Assembly: GCF_900090245.1 (NCBI RefSeq)
Contig: NZ_FMDN01000011.1
Location: forward strand, 124,001 to 188,000
Source of the DNA: Micromonospora halophytica
GTDB lineage: Bacteria > Actinomycetota > Actinomycetes > Mycobacteriales > Micromonosporaceae
DNA length: 64,000 nucleotides
Direction: 5' to 3'
Within the stretch, counting starts at the first letter, position 1. Every line of letters begins with the position of its first letter. The notes beneath the pieces were generated by a model, which ran no database searches, was not told the origin of the DNA, and saw only the letters and a program-made list of their open reading frames with translations. Shown piece by piece: positions 25,328-33,630 of this stretch. A program made the translations under genes and the position numbers.

Positions 25328-25786
25328 GTGGCCGTAAAGATCCGGCTCCTGCGGATGGGTAAGATCCGCAACCCGCAGTACCGCATCGTCATCGCCGACT
25401 CGCGTACCAAGCGTGACGGTCGGGCGATCGAGTTCGTCGGCGTGTACCACCCGAAGGAAGACCCTTCGGTGATCGAGGTCAAGTCGGACCGGGTCCAGTA
25501 CTGGCTCTCCGTCGGCGCGCAGCCGAGCGAGGCCGTGCAGCGTCTGCTGGAGCTGACCGGTGACTGGCAGAAGTACAAGGGCCTGCCGGCCCCGCCGCCG
25601 CTGAAGGTCGCCCCGGAGCGGGCCGACCGCAAGGCGGCGTACGAGGCCGAGGCGAAGGCTGCCGCCGGTCTGGCCGAGGCCCCGGCGGCCAAGCCGGCCA
25701 AGAAGGCCGCCAAGACCGAGGCTCCGAAGACCGAGGCTCCGGCTGAGGCCCCGGCCGCTACTGCCGACGCCGGTGAGCAGGCCTGA
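25328..25786 (+). CDS. rpsP: Small ribosomal subunit protein bS16
   Basis: A 152-residue protein from a GTG with AGGAGC upstream. Residues 1-85 are canonical S16 (IRLLRMGKIRNPQYRIVIAD, GVYHPKEDPS). The C-terminal 65 residues are an Ala/Lys/Glu/Pro-rich low-complexity tail (KPAKKAAKTEAPKTEAPAEA), common in actinobacterial S16. First gene of rpsP-khpA-rimM-trmD-rplS. The 240-base upstream region carries a plausible promoter (GGCAGAAT near 25161) but no structured leader that I can name. Confidence 0.96.
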   Translation: MAVKIRLLRMGKIRNPQYRIVIADSRTKRDGRAIEFVGVYHPKEDPSVIEVKSDRVQYWLSVGAQPSEAVQRLLELTGDWQKYKGLPAPPPLKVAPERADRKAAYEAEAKAAAGLAEAPAAKPAKKAAKTEAPKTEAPAEAPAATADAGEQA

Positions 25787-25787
25787 C

Positions 25788-26021
25788 GTGGCACTGCGTC
25801 CCGCGCTGGAGCACCTGGTCAAGGGCATCGTCGACCACCCGGACGACGTGCGCGTCCGCATGGTCGACTCCCGTCGGGGCAAGCGGCTGGAAGTCCGCGT
25901 GCACCCCGAGGACCTCGGCACCGTGATCGGGCGGTCCGGCCGGACCGCCAAGGCGCTGCGCCAGGTGATCGGTTCCATCGGTGGACGCGGGGTACGCGTC
26001 GACATCGTCGACTCGTACTGA
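25788..26021 (+). CDS. khpA: KH-domain RNA-binding protein KhpA
   Basis: A 77-residue protein. I use the GTG at 25788, just after the rpsP stop, which gives the standard start (ALRPALEHLVKGIVDHPDDV); an earlier GTG at 25773 lies inside rpsP. A single KH domain has its GxxG loop in VIGRSGRTAKALRQ. In Firmicutes KhpA pairs with KhpB to bind small RNAs and influence cell division; a similar RNA role is assumed here. The stop overlaps the rimM start by one base. Confidence 0.93.
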   Translation: MALRPALEHLVKGIVDHPDDVRVRMVDSRRGKRLEVRVHPEDLGTVIGRSGRTAKALRQVIGSIGGRGVRVDIVDSY

Positions 26022-26575
26022 TGCTGCTCATCGTCGGCAGGGTCGGCAAACCGCACGGCATCCGCGGTGAGGTCACCGTGGAGGTGCGGACCGACGAGCC
26101 CGAAGCGCGGTTCGCCCCGGGCACGGTGCTGCGCACCGTGCCCGGGGCCACCCCCGCCGCCCCGGCGCCCGGTCCGGGTGAGCAGTTCCAGGTCCCGGCG
26201 GAGCTGGTGATCGAGTTCGCCCGCTTCCACCAGGGGCGGATGCTGGTCGCCTTCGAGGGCGTGCACGACCGCGACGTCGCCGAGGTGCTGCGCGGCACCC
26301 TGCTCGGGGTGGACAGCGCCGACGTCGCCCCGCCGGAGGACCCGGAGGAGTGGAACGACCACCAGTTGGTCGGTCTCGCCGTGGTCACCCGGGACGGGGA
26401 GCGGTTGGGCGAGGTGGCCCGGATCGACCATGCTCCGGCCTCCGACCTGCTGGTCCTGCGGCGCTCCGAGGGGCGGACCGCGCTCATCCCGTTCGTCAAG
26501 GCGATCGTGCCCGAGGTGGATCTCGCCGGCGGTCGCGTCGTCGTGGACCTGCCCGGCGGCCTGCTCGACCTGTAG
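26021..26575 (+). CDS. rimM: 16S rRNA processing/ribosome maturation factor RimM
   Basis: A 184-residue protein whose ATG shares its A with the khpA stop. The N-terminal RimM barrel begins LLIVGRVGKPHGIRGEVTVE. The C-terminal PRC-barrel contains DHQLVGLAVVTRDGERLGEV and ends with LIPFVKAIVPEVDLAGGRVV. It binds uS19 and matures the 30S head. Fourteen bases separate it from trmD. Confidence 0.95.
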   Translation: MLLIVGRVGKPHGIRGEVTVEVRTDEPEARFAPGTVLRTVPGATPAAPAPGPGEQFQVPAELVIEFARFHQGRMLVAFEGVHDRDVAEVLRGTLLGVDSADVAPPEDPEEWNDHQLVGLAVVTRDGERLGEVARIDHAPASDLLVLRRSEGRTALIPFVKAIVPEVDLAGGRVVVDLPGGLLDL

Positions 26576-26589
26576 CTGGAGCCACCGAG

Positions 26590-27378
26590 ATGCGCGTCGA
26601 CGTCGTGTCGATCTTCCCTGAGTACTTCGCGCCGCTGGACCTGTCGCTGATCGGCAAGGCCCGGGCGAACGGGACGCTCCGGCTGGCCGTACACGATCTG
26701 CGGACCTGGACCCGCGACGTGCACCGCACGGTCGATGACACGCCCTACGGCGGCGGGCCCGGCATGGTGATGCGGCCGGAGCCCTGGGGCGAGGCCCTGG
26801 ACGCCCTGGCTCCGGACGAGCTCAGCCCGGACGGGCACACGCTGCCCCGGCTGCTGGTGCCCTCCCCGGCCGGCGTCCCGTTCACCCAGGCGATGGCCCA
26901 CGAACTGGCCGCCGAGTCGCACCTGCTCTTCGCCTGCGGCCGGTACGAGGGCATCGACCAGCGGGTGCTCGACCACGCCGCGACCCGGATGCGGGTCACC
27001 GAGGTGTCCCTCGGCGACTACGTGCTCTTCGGCGGCGAGGTGGCGGTGCTGGTGATCCTGGAGGCGGTCACCCGGCTGCTGCCCGGGGTGCTCGGCAACG
27101 CCGGCTCGCTGGACGAGGAGTCGCACGCCCACGGGCTGCTGGAAGCGCCGATGTACACCAAGCCGGCGACCTGGCGCGGGCTGGAGGTGCCGGAGGTGCT
27201 CCGCTCCGGCGACCACGGCCGGATCGCCCGGTGGCGGCGGGACGAGGCGCTGACCCGGACGGCGGACCGGCGGCCCGACATGATCGCCGCCCTGCCCCCG
27301 GACAGCCTGGACAAACGGGACGTCGCGACGCTGGGCCGGGCCGGATTTCAGCTGCCGCCGGGGGATGTGGCAAAGTAG
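26590..27378 (+). CDS. trmD: tRNA (guanine-N1)-methyltransferase TrmD
   Basis: A 262-residue protein from the ATG at 26590, with the conserved start MRVDVVSIFPEYF. The longer open frame upstream overlaps rimM and is spurious. The SPOUT knot binds S-adenosylmethionine: FACGRYEGIDQRV and VSLGDYVLFGGEVAVLV. PYGGGPGMVM and the C-terminal tRNA-binding domain with YTKPATWRGLEVPEVLRSGDH are intact. It methylates G37 next to the anticodon to prevent frameshifting. Confidence 0.97.
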   Translation: MRVDVVSIFPEYFAPLDLSLIGKARANGTLRLAVHDLRTWTRDVHRTVDDTPYGGGPGMVMRPEPWGEALDALAPDELSPDGHTLPRLLVPSPAGVPFTQAMAHELAAESHLLFACGRYEGIDQRVLDHAATRMRVTEVSLGDYVLFGGEVAVLVILEAVTRLLPGVLGNAGSLDEESHAHGLLEAPMYTKPATWRGLEVPEVLRSGDHGRIARWRRDEALTRTADRRPDMIAALPPDSLDKRDVATLGRAGFQLPPGDVAK

Positions 27379-27521
27379 TGGGGTTGCCGCATCCGCTCAC
27401 GCCGTGGGTGGCTGCGAGGGCCCTCGACCGGGGTCGGCGTCGCCGGCCACCATCCGGGGGTCAGAATCACCCATCCGCGCACCGAGTGACGGTGCGCCGT
27501 GAGCCTCACGAGGACGCAGCG

Positions 27522-27881
27522 ATGAACATCCTGGACGCCCTTGACGCCCAGTCGAAGCGGACCGACCTTCCCGACTTCCGTGCCGGTGACACCGTGAAGG
27601 TGCACGCGCGGGTCGTCGAGGGCAACCGGTCCCGTGTCCAGATCTTCCAGGGCGTCGTCATCCGCCGCCAGGGTGACGGTCTGCGCGAGACCTTCTCGGT
27701 CCGCAAGGTCAGCTTCGGTGTGGGTGTGGAGCGGACCTACCCGCTCAACGGCCCGGGCATCGACCGGATCGAGATCGTGACCCGCGGTGACGTCCGTCGC
27801 GCCAAGCTCTACTACCTGCGCGAGCTGCGCGGCAAGAAGGCCAAGATCAAGGAGCTGCGCGAGAAGCAGCCGGCGAGCTGA
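27522..27881 (+). CDS. rplS: Large ribosomal subunit protein bL19
   Basis: A 119-residue protein, standard length. Conserved L19 blocks are visible: DFRAGDTVKVHARVVEGNR, RVQIFQGVVIRRQG and KLYYLRELRGKKAKIKE. It sits at the 30S/50S interface. A 143-base gap after trmD suggests room for an additional promoter or leader. It is closed by a strong hairpin terminator about 118 bases downstream. Confidence 0.97.
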   Translation: MNILDALDAQSKRTDLPDFRAGDTVKVHARVVEGNRSRVQIFQGVVIRRQGDGLRETFSVRKVSFGVGVERTYPLNGPGIDRIEIVTRGDVRRAKLYYLRELRGKKAKIKELREKQPAS

Positions 27882-27998
27882 CTTCCGCCCGCCGCGCCTG
27901 AACTGCGCACATGTCGTATCGACCAGATCGCACTACCCTGGTCGTACGGGCGCAGGAGGGCAGCGACGCCGCGACGGTGGTCACGGCATGCGAATATC

Positions 27999-28042
27999 CA
28001 CTACCGCCCGTGGGGCCTCGACGAGGCTCCCGGGCGGTAGTG
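27999..28042 (+). terminator. Two-tier hairpin terminator after rplS
   Basis: An outer 12-base stem (27999-28010 with 28031-28042) encloses an inner 5-base stem GCCTC/GAGGC. A T-rich stretch (TGTCGTTTCT) follows. It lies between rplS and the first signal peptidase gene. Confidence 0.85.
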
Positions 28043-28067
28043 TCGTTTCTGCGGACCGGGGAGTGGC

Positions 28068-28952
28068 GTGGTGCGGGTGCTTGACTCAGAGGGCACAGTC
28101 GATCCCTGGCGTCGCCGTACCCGGCGCACCCGCCGGCAGATGCCGCTCTGGCAGGAGCTGCCACTGCTGCTGGTCGTGGCGTTCTGTCTCGCCGTGCTGA
28201 TCCGCACCTTCCTGCTCCAGGCCTTCTTCATCCCGTCCGGCTCGATGGAGGACACCCTCCTCATCGGCGACCGGGTGCTGGTCAACAAGGTCGTCTACGA
28301 CGTCCGCGACCCGGTGCGCGGCGAGGTGGTCGTGTTCCGCGGCACCGACCGGTGGGTGGCGCAGGAGACGCCCGGCCCGCCGCCGGACTTCGCCGGCAGG
28401 ATCGGCCGTACCCTGGGCGATCTGGTCGGGGTGAGCCGCCCCGGCGAGAAGGACTTCATCAAACGGGTCATCGGCGTCCCGGGTGACCGGGTGAAGTGCT
28501 GCGACGACCAGGGGCGGGTGCTGGTCAACGGCATCCCGCTCGACGAGCCGTACGTGATCCGCGACTCGCCGCTGGACGTGCCGCCCAACCCGCGCGAGTG
28601 CCGGTCGCGGCGCTTCGAGGAGGTCGTGGTCCCGCCGGGCCAGATCTTCGTGATGGGCGATCACCGGCTGGTCTCCCAGGACGCCCGCTGCCAGGGCCCG
28701 GTGCCGATCGACAACGTGGTGGGTCGGGCGTTCATGGTGGTCTGGCCGTCGCAACGGTGGACGTCGCTACCGGTGCCGGCGACCTTCGACGCGATCTCCG
28801 GTCCGGCGCCGGCACCGGTCGAGCCGCCGGCACCGGTCGAGCCGACCCCGGTGGGCGGTGTCGCCCTCGTCCTCCCGATGGCCGGGCTGATGTCTGTTCT
28901 CGCGCGTTCCGGACGATCTCTCGGTGCCCGGCGACGTAGGCTCCACCCGTGA
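28068..28952 (+). CDS. lepB: Type I signal peptidase (first of two)
   Basis: A 294-residue membrane protease from a GTG. One N-terminal helix (about 31-52) is followed at once by the catalytic Ser59 in IPSGSMEDTL. The general-base Lys132 is in DFIKRVIGVPGD. Box E MGDHR is intact. An internal stretch between boxes (RWVAQETPGPPPDFAG) is longer than in the second copy. The C-terminus adds a Pro-rich linker and a second hydrophobic segment (about 262-278) with an Arg-rich end, so this copy probably has two membrane spans. It cleaves Sec and Tat signal peptides. The stop overlaps the next start (GTGA). Confidence 0.94.
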   Translation: MVRVLDSEGTVDPWRRRTRRTRRQMPLWQELPLLLVVAFCLAVLIRTFLLQAFFIPSGSMEDTLLIGDRVLVNKVVYDVRDPVRGEVVVFRGTDRWVAQETPGPPPDFAGRIGRTLGDLVGVSRPGEKDFIKRVIGVPGDRVKCCDDQGRVLVNGIPLDEPYVIRDSPLDVPPNPRECRSRRFEEVVVPPGQIFVMGDHRLVSQDARCQGPVPIDNVVGRAFMVVWPSQRWTSLPVPATFDAISGPAPAPVEPPAPVEPTPVGGVALVLPMAGLMSVLARSGRSLGARRRRLHP

Positions 28953-29581
28953 TTGACGAGCAGACCGACAAGCCCCGCAGCTCCTTCTGGAAGGAGCTGC
29001 CCATCCTGCTGGGTGTCGCGATCCTGGTGGCGGTGCTGGTCCGCGCCTTCGTGCTGCAGACCTTCTTCATCCCCTCACCGTCGATGGAGAACACCCTCCA
29101 GATCGACGATCGGGTGCTGGTCAACAAGCTGGTCTACGACTTCCGCTCACCCGAGCGCGGCGAGGTGGTGGTCTTCAAGGCGCCGACCGCGTGGAGCGGC
29201 AACCCCGACGGCGAGGACTTCATCAAGCGGGTCATCGGTGTCGGCGGCGACCACGTCGTCTGCTGCGACGCCGGCAAGCTGGTGATCAACGGCAAGCAGC
29301 TCGACGAGCCGTACATCTACTCCGTCGACGGTGAGCAGGACAAGCCCGCCGACCAGGAGTTCGACGTCACCGTCCCGCAGGGTCGGCTCTGGGTGATGGG
29401 CGACCACCGCTCCGCCTCCGGCGACTCGCTGGAGCACTGGCAGCAGTCCGGCCAGGACATCACCGAGGCCACCATCCCGGAGGACCAGGTGGTCGGCCGC
29501 GCTTTCACGGTGTTCTGGCCGGTGAGCCGGGCCACCTGGCTCAGCGTCCCGAAGCCGTTCGAGGCGATCCCCAACCCGTAG
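28949..29581 (+). CDS. lepB: Type I signal peptidase (second of two)
   Basis: A 210-residue protease whose GTG overlaps the previous stop by four bases. One N-terminal helix (about 17-37) precedes catalytic Ser45 (IPSPSMENTL). The general base is Lys94 (DFIKRVIGV). MGDHRSASGDS carries box E. It lacks the C-terminal second hydrophobic segment of its neighbour. Similarity to the upstream copy over the whole core points to tandem duplication followed by divergence. Several signal peptidases per genome are usual in Streptomyces, often with different preferences. Confidence 0.95.
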   Translation: MIDEQTDKPRSSFWKELPILLGVAILVAVLVRAFVLQTFFIPSPSMENTLQIDDRVLVNKLVYDFRSPERGEVVVFKAPTAWSGNPDGEDFIKRVIGVGGDHVVCCDAGKLVINGKQLDEPYIYSVDGEQDKPADQEFDVTVPQGRLWVMGDHRSASGDSLEHWQQSGQDITEATIPEDQVVGRAFTVFWPVSRATWLSVPKPFEAIPNP

Positions 29582-29640
29582 CGGTCACGAGGCGGCCCCG
29601 GGCGTGGCCGACGGTCCCCGGTGTCTGGCAGGCTGGGGCC

Positions 29641-30141
29641 GTGACCGTCTACACCCCTCGCCGTGCGGCCCGGGTGCTGCTCGTCGACGCGGGCGGCCGG
29701 GCGCTGCTGTTCAGCGGCCGGGACCCGGCCCGCCCCGACCACCGGTACTGGTTCACCCCCGGCGGCGGGCTCGAGGAGGGGGAGACCCCGGCCGAGGGGG
29801 CGGCTCGCGAGCTGGCCGAGGAGACCGGGCTGCGCCTCGGCCCGGCCGAGCTGGGCGACCCGGTCCGGTCGGAGACGGTCGAGTTCCCCTTCGACGGGGT
29901 CTGGTACCGCCAGGAGCAGGAGTTCTTCCTGGTCCGGGTGGCGTCCTGGGAGGTGGACACGGCGGGCTTCGACGCGATCGAGCGGGCCAGCGTCTCCGGG
30001 CACCGGTGGTGGACGCGGGACGAACTGGCCACCACCGACGAGCGGTACTATCCGGCGGACCTGCCCGTGCTGCTGTCCCGGGCCCTCGCCGTGACGCCGT
30101 CCGCCGGCACCTGCGGTCCGGGTGGAGGTGCGCCGTGCTGA
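29641..30141 (+). CDS. Nudix hydrolase
   Basis: A 166-residue protein from a GTG. The full Nudix box (G-x5-E-x7-RELAEE-x-G-L) spans residues 42-64, with Mg-binding REL and EE residues in place. The region before it (FTPGG) is typical. Family members cleave nucleoside diphosphates linked to another moiety; the substrate cannot be read here. Its end overlaps the rnhB start by seven bases, indicating cotranscription. Confidence 0.9.
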   Translation: MTVYTPRRAARVLLVDAGGRALLFSGRDPARPDHRYWFTPGGGLEEGETPAEGAARELAEETGLRLGPAELGDPVRSETVEFPFDGVWYRQEQEFFLVRVASWEVDTAGFDAIERASVSGHRWWTRDELATTDERYYPADLPVLLSRALAVTPSAGTCGPGGGAPC

Positions 30142-30947
30142 CGCCGCCGCGCACCGTGGTACGCCGCGACGGCGGGCTCTACGCGCTGGAGCGGGCCCTG
30201 CAACGGCGGGGCTTCCGGTACGTGGCCGGGGCCGACGAGGCCGGCCGGGGCGCGTGCGCGGGCCCGCTGGTCGCCGCCGCCGCGATCCTGCCCGAGGGGC
30301 GGCGGGGCGAGATCGAGGGGCTGGCCGACTCCAAGCTGCTCACCGCGGCGAGCCGGGAGCGGGTGTACGCCGAGGTCGTCGCCCGGGCGCTGGCGTACGC
30401 GGTGGTGGTCATCCCGGCCGAGGAGGTCGACGCGCGGGGCCTGCACGTGTGCAACCTGGCCGCCATGCGCCGGGCGCTCGCGTCGCTGGCCACCCGCCCG
30501 GAGTACGTGCTGACCGACGGCTTCGGAGTGGACGGCCTGGACGTGCCGGGGCTCGCGGTGTGGAAGGGCGACCGGGTGGCCGCGTGCGTGGCGGCGGCCA
30601 GCGTGCTCGCCAAGGTCACCCGGGACCGGATCATGGTGGAGCTGGACGGGCGGTACCCGGGCTACGGCTTCGCCGAGCACAAGGGGTACATCACGGCGGA
30701 GCACACCGAGGCGCTGCGCGGGCTCGGTCCGTGCGTCGAGCACCGCTTCTCGTACGTCAACGTGGCCGCGGTGTCCGGCCGTGACGGGGCCCCACCCCGC
30801 GCCCGGCGGCCGGTCGGCCGGCCCGCACCCGAGCCGATGGAGCGCGCGGGTGCGTCAGGGGGTACCGTCGGCGTGGCGTTGGGCGAGCAGCCTCGGCCTC
30901 TCGCGCCGGTGGGGGAAGATGTGGTCATGGAAGGCGGAGTGCGATGA
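30135..30947 (+). CDS. rnhB: Ribonuclease HII
   Basis: A 270-residue protein from the GTG at 30135 inside the Nudix gene end. Acidic active-site residues are Asp34-Glu35 (VAGADEAGRGACAGPL) and Asp128 (YVLTDGFG), with the conserved VAAASVLAKVTRDR and YGFAEHKGY downstream. It removes misincorporated ribonucleotides and RNA primers. The last 45 or so residues are a Pro/Arg/Gly-rich extension that is probably unstructured. The stop overlaps the next start (ATGA). Confidence 0.94.
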   Translation: MLTPPRTVVRRDGGLYALERALQRRGFRYVAGADEAGRGACAGPLVAAAAILPEGRRGEIEGLADSKLLTAASRERVYAEVVARALAYAVVVIPAEEVDARGLHVCNLAAMRRALASLATRPEYVLTDGFGVDGLDVPGLAVWKGDRVAACVAAASVLAKVTRDRIMVELDGRYPGYGFAEHKGYITAEHTEALRGLGPCVEHRFSYVNVAAVSGRDGAPPRARRPVGRPAPEPMERAGASGGTVGVALGEQPRPLAPVGEDVVMEGGVR

Positions 30948-31267
30948 GCGCGGAAGATCTCGAGAAGTACGAGACCGAGATGGAGCTGCAGCTCTACCGG
31001 GAGTACCGCGACATTGTCCGCCAGTTCTCCTACGTGGTGGAGACGGAGCGCCGTTTCTACCTCGCCAACCAGGTGGACCTGCATGTGCGCAACTCCGACG
31101 GCGAGGTCTACTTCGAGGTCGAGATGCACGACGCCTGGGTGTGGGACATGTACCGCCCCGCCCGGTTCGTCAAGAATGTTCGGGTGATGACGTTCAAGGA
31201 CGTCAACGTCGAGGAGTTGGAGAAGCCCGACATCTCCCTCCCCGCCGACTCCGGCTTCGGCGGCTGA
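30944..31267 (+). CDS. DUF2469 protein
   Basis: A 107-residue acidic protein with an ATGA overlap to rnhB. The sequence (ETEMELQLYREYRDIVRQFS, YVVETERRFYLANQVDL, DAWVWDMYRPARFV) is strongly characteristic of DUF2469. This family is found next to rnhB and near lepB and yraN across actinobacteria. No function is established to my knowledge. The conserved coupling to rnhB suggests an RNA/DNA-related housekeeping role, which is inference. Confidence 0.92.
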   Translation: MSAEDLEKYETEMELQLYREYRDIVRQFSYVVETERRFYLANQVDLHVRNSDGEVYFEVEMHDAWVWDMYRPARFVKNVRVMTFKDVNVEELEKPDISLPADSGFGG

Positions 31268-31331
31268 CCCAGGCCCCACCCGTCCCGCCGGCGTCCCCCA
31301 CCCGCCGGTCGCCGGACGAGAGCCGGTCGGG

Positions 31332-32435
31332 TCACTCCGCGACGACCACGACCTCCACCCGCTGCACCAGGTTGTTGGCGAAGCCGCCCCGGTTCCACGG
31401 CTGCTCGACCGGCTGGGTCCGCCCTGACGCGTCGGTCGCCCGCGCCCCCAGGACGTACCGGCCCGGCTCGGGTGACCACTCGAACCGCCAGCGCCGCCAC
31501 GACCAGTCGCCGCCCGCGGCGTCCAGCATGGCCGGTGCCCAGTTCGCCCCGCCGTCGGTGGTCACCTCCACCGACATGACCGGTGCGTGCCCGGACCAGG
31601 CCCGACCGTCCACGGTGCACGGCCCTGGCCGCAGCATCCGGGTACGCGACATGAAGTCCGGGAAACCCGGCGGGCGGACCAGCGCCCGGGGCTCGATCCG
31701 GGTCACCGGCTCGCCCGGGTCGTCGGCGTCCCGGCGTAGCCGGTAGGCCACCGCGTTCTGGTAGCCGGTGAACTCCTCGGTCGACACGGTGATGCCGCGC
31801 AGCCACTTGACGTGCGCCATGCCGTACCAGCCGGGCACGATCAGCCGCAGCGGCGCGCCGTGCTGCGGCAGCAGGGGAGCGCCGTTCATCTCGTACGCCA
31901 GCAGCACCTCCTCGCGCAACGCGTCGGCGACCGGCAGGGCGCGCTGGTAGTCCTGCTCGACACCGCGCTCGACGCCGTGGTCCGCGCCGGTGAAGACCAC
32001 GTCCACCGCCTCCGGGGCGACGCCGGCCTCGCGCAGCAACGGCGCCAGCGGGGTGCCCGTCCACTCCGCGTTGCCGACCGCCTCCACCAGCCAGGGCTGG
32101 CTCACCGGACGCGGGTGCAGCAGCGCCCGCCCGTTGCCCGCGCACTCCAGCGTCACCCGGTGGGTCACCCTCGGACGCTCCCGCAGCGCCGCCAGGTCGA
32201 GAGCGAGCGGACGCGCGACGGCGCCGTCCACGGTCAGCGTGTGCGTCGCCGGGTCGACGTCCGGGATGTCGTAGTGGATGAGCAGGTAGTGCAGGCCGGC
32301 CGGGGTCACGTCGTAGCGCAGCGCCTCCAGCGGGATGCCGTGGTTGCGCGCCGCGAGCTGGAGCTCCTCGGCGCTGATCGCCTCGTCCGGGTCGGCCACC
32401 CGCGAGGGTCGGCTCACCTCGCCCACCGTGGTCAT
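31332..32435 (-). CDS. Sulfite oxidase-like molybdopterin oxidoreductase
   Basis: A 367-residue protein. The molybdenum-ligating Cys98 is in VTLECAGNGR. The Moco-binding fold covers about 30-250 with the usual GNAEWTGTPLAPLL, VFTGADHGVERG and LRLIVPGWYGMAHVKWL. The C-terminal Ig-like dimerisation domain (about 255-360) has SVEVTTDGGANWAPA. No heme or signal peptide is seen, so this is a cytoplasmic, heme-free relative of sulfite oxidase/YedY-type enzymes. The electron acceptor and substrate are uncertain. Convergent with the DUF2469 gene. Confidence 0.92.
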   Translation of the reverse strand: MTTVGEVSRPSRVADPDEAISAEELQLAARNHGIPLEALRYDVTPAGLHYLLIHYDIPDVDPATHTLTVDGAVARPLALDLAALRERPRVTHRVTLECAGNGRALLHPRPVSQPWLVEAVGNAEWTGTPLAPLLREAGVAPEAVDVVFTGADHGVERGVEQDYQRALPVADALREEVLLAYEMNGAPLLPQHGAPLRLIVPGWYGMAHVKWLRGITVSTEEFTGYQNAVAYRLRRDADDPGEPVTRIEPRALVRPPGFPDFMSRTRMLRPGPCTVDGRAWSGHAPVMSVEVTTDGGANWAPAMLDAAGGDWSWRRWRFEWSPEPGRYVLGARATDASGRTQPVEQPWNRGGFANNLVQRVEVVVVAE

Positions 32436-32634
32436 GACGGCCTCCCGGTCCTGCCCCTCGACACCCGCGCCCAGCCTAGTCCGTCACCGGCACCCCGGCC
32501 CGCCTCCGATGATCATCACCCGGCGCCCATAGCAGGTCGACGGCCCGTCCGGGGGTTTTCCACAGCCGGGACCGTCGTCCACAGCGGACGGCCTGTCCGT
32601 GTCGGGACCCCCTGACCGCCGGCATGCTGACGGC

Positions 32635-33630
32635 ATGCGACAACAACTGCGGCGGGCGACGGCGTGGGGGGCCCTGCTGGTCCTCGGGACTCTTGGCGGT
32701 CCGGCCGTCGCGGGCGGGAGAGCGCCCGTCCCGACGACCCGGACGGTGGCGCAGGCCGCCGGGGCGGTGACACCCGGGGCCGCAACGGTTGTCGCCACGG
32801 GGGCGGCGGTCACGTTGCCCGGGGCGGCGGCCGGGGTGCCCGGGGCGGCGGCCACGGCCGGGTCACCGGGGCGCGACGGACTCCGCCCGCAGTTCCGGTG
32901 GCCGCTCGACGGCACACCCCGCCCGGTGCGGCGCTTCGACCCGCCACCGCAGCCGTGGCTGCCGGGCCACCGTGGGGTGGACCTGGCCGCCGCTCCCGGG
33001 GCCACCGTGCGCGCCGCCGGTCCCGGCACGGTGCTCTTCGCCGGAATGGTCGCCGGCCGCCCGGTGGTCACCGTGGGGCACGCGGCAGGCCTGCGCACCA
33101 CCTACGAGCCGGTACACCCCGACGTACGCCCCGGCGACCCGGTCCCGGCCGGCACGCCGCTGGGCGTCCTGCTGGCCGGGCATCCGGCCTGCGAGACGGC
33201 GGGCTGCCTGCACTGGGGGCTGCGCCGCGGACCGGAATACCTCGACCCGCTGGCGCTGCTGGGGCTCGGCCCGGTCCGGCTGCTGCCGGTCGCGGACGGC
33301 CATGCCGCTGCGCTGCCGGTCGCGGACGGCCATGCCGCTGCGCTGCCGGTCACGCACGGCCACGCCACCGTGCCGTCGTCCGGTGGTGCCGGTGCCGGTG
33401 GCCTTGTCGCGCCCGCCCCGCTCGCGGTCACCCCGTCGTCCGGTGGCCCTGGCGCCGGTGGCCTCGTCGTCCCCCTCGCGGTCACCCCGGACCCGTGGAC
33501 CGGCACCGGTCACCGGCGCTGGGGGTCGGTCTGCCGGTGCGGGCACCGTGGCGAGCGCGCCGATCAGCCCCGGGCGAGCAGCGCGGGTAGCCGGGCGGCC
33601 AGCCGCTCGTACTCGGCGGGGGAGTTGTAG
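32635..33630 (+). CDS. Secreted M23-family (LytM-like) peptidase
   Basis: A 331-residue protein. I place the start at the ATG at 32635, directly before the signal peptide (RRATAWGALLVLGTLGG). An Ala/Gly/Pro-rich linker leads to the M23 domain (about 88-205). Zinc ligands His112 and Asp116 are in GHRGVDLAA. The usual HxH motif reads CLHWG (Cys191, His193), so the first His is replaced by Cys. The last 120 residues are low complexity with repeats (LPVADGHAAA). It may be a peptidoglycan hydrolase or a non-catalytic activator. The 3' end overlaps the convergent PLP gene by 67 bases, so the tail may be a weakly constrained extension. Confidence 0.82.
   Translation: MRQQLRRATAWGALLVLGTLGGPAVAGGRAPVPTTRTVAQAAGAVTPGAATVVATGAAVTLPGAAAGVPGAAATAGSPGRDGLRPQFRWPLDGTPRPVRRFDPPPQPWLPGHRGVDLAAAPGATVRAAGPGTVLFAGMVAGRPVVTVGHAAGLRTTYEPVHPDVRPGDPVPAGTPLGVLLAGHPACETAGCLHWGLRRGPEYLDPLALLGLGPVRLLPVADGHAAALPVADGHAAALPVTHGHATVPSSGGAGAGGLVAPAPLAVTPSSGGPGAGGLVVPLAVTPDPWTGTGHRRWGSVCRCGHRGERADQPRASSAGSRAASRSYSAGEL
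33283..33372 (+). repeat. 30-base tandem repeat in the M23 tail
   Basis: Two exact copies (33283-33312 and 33313-33342) and a third diverged copy (33343-33372) encode LPVADGHAAA twice and then LPVTHGHATV. The unit is in frame, so copy-number change would keep the protein open. Confidence 0.85.
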
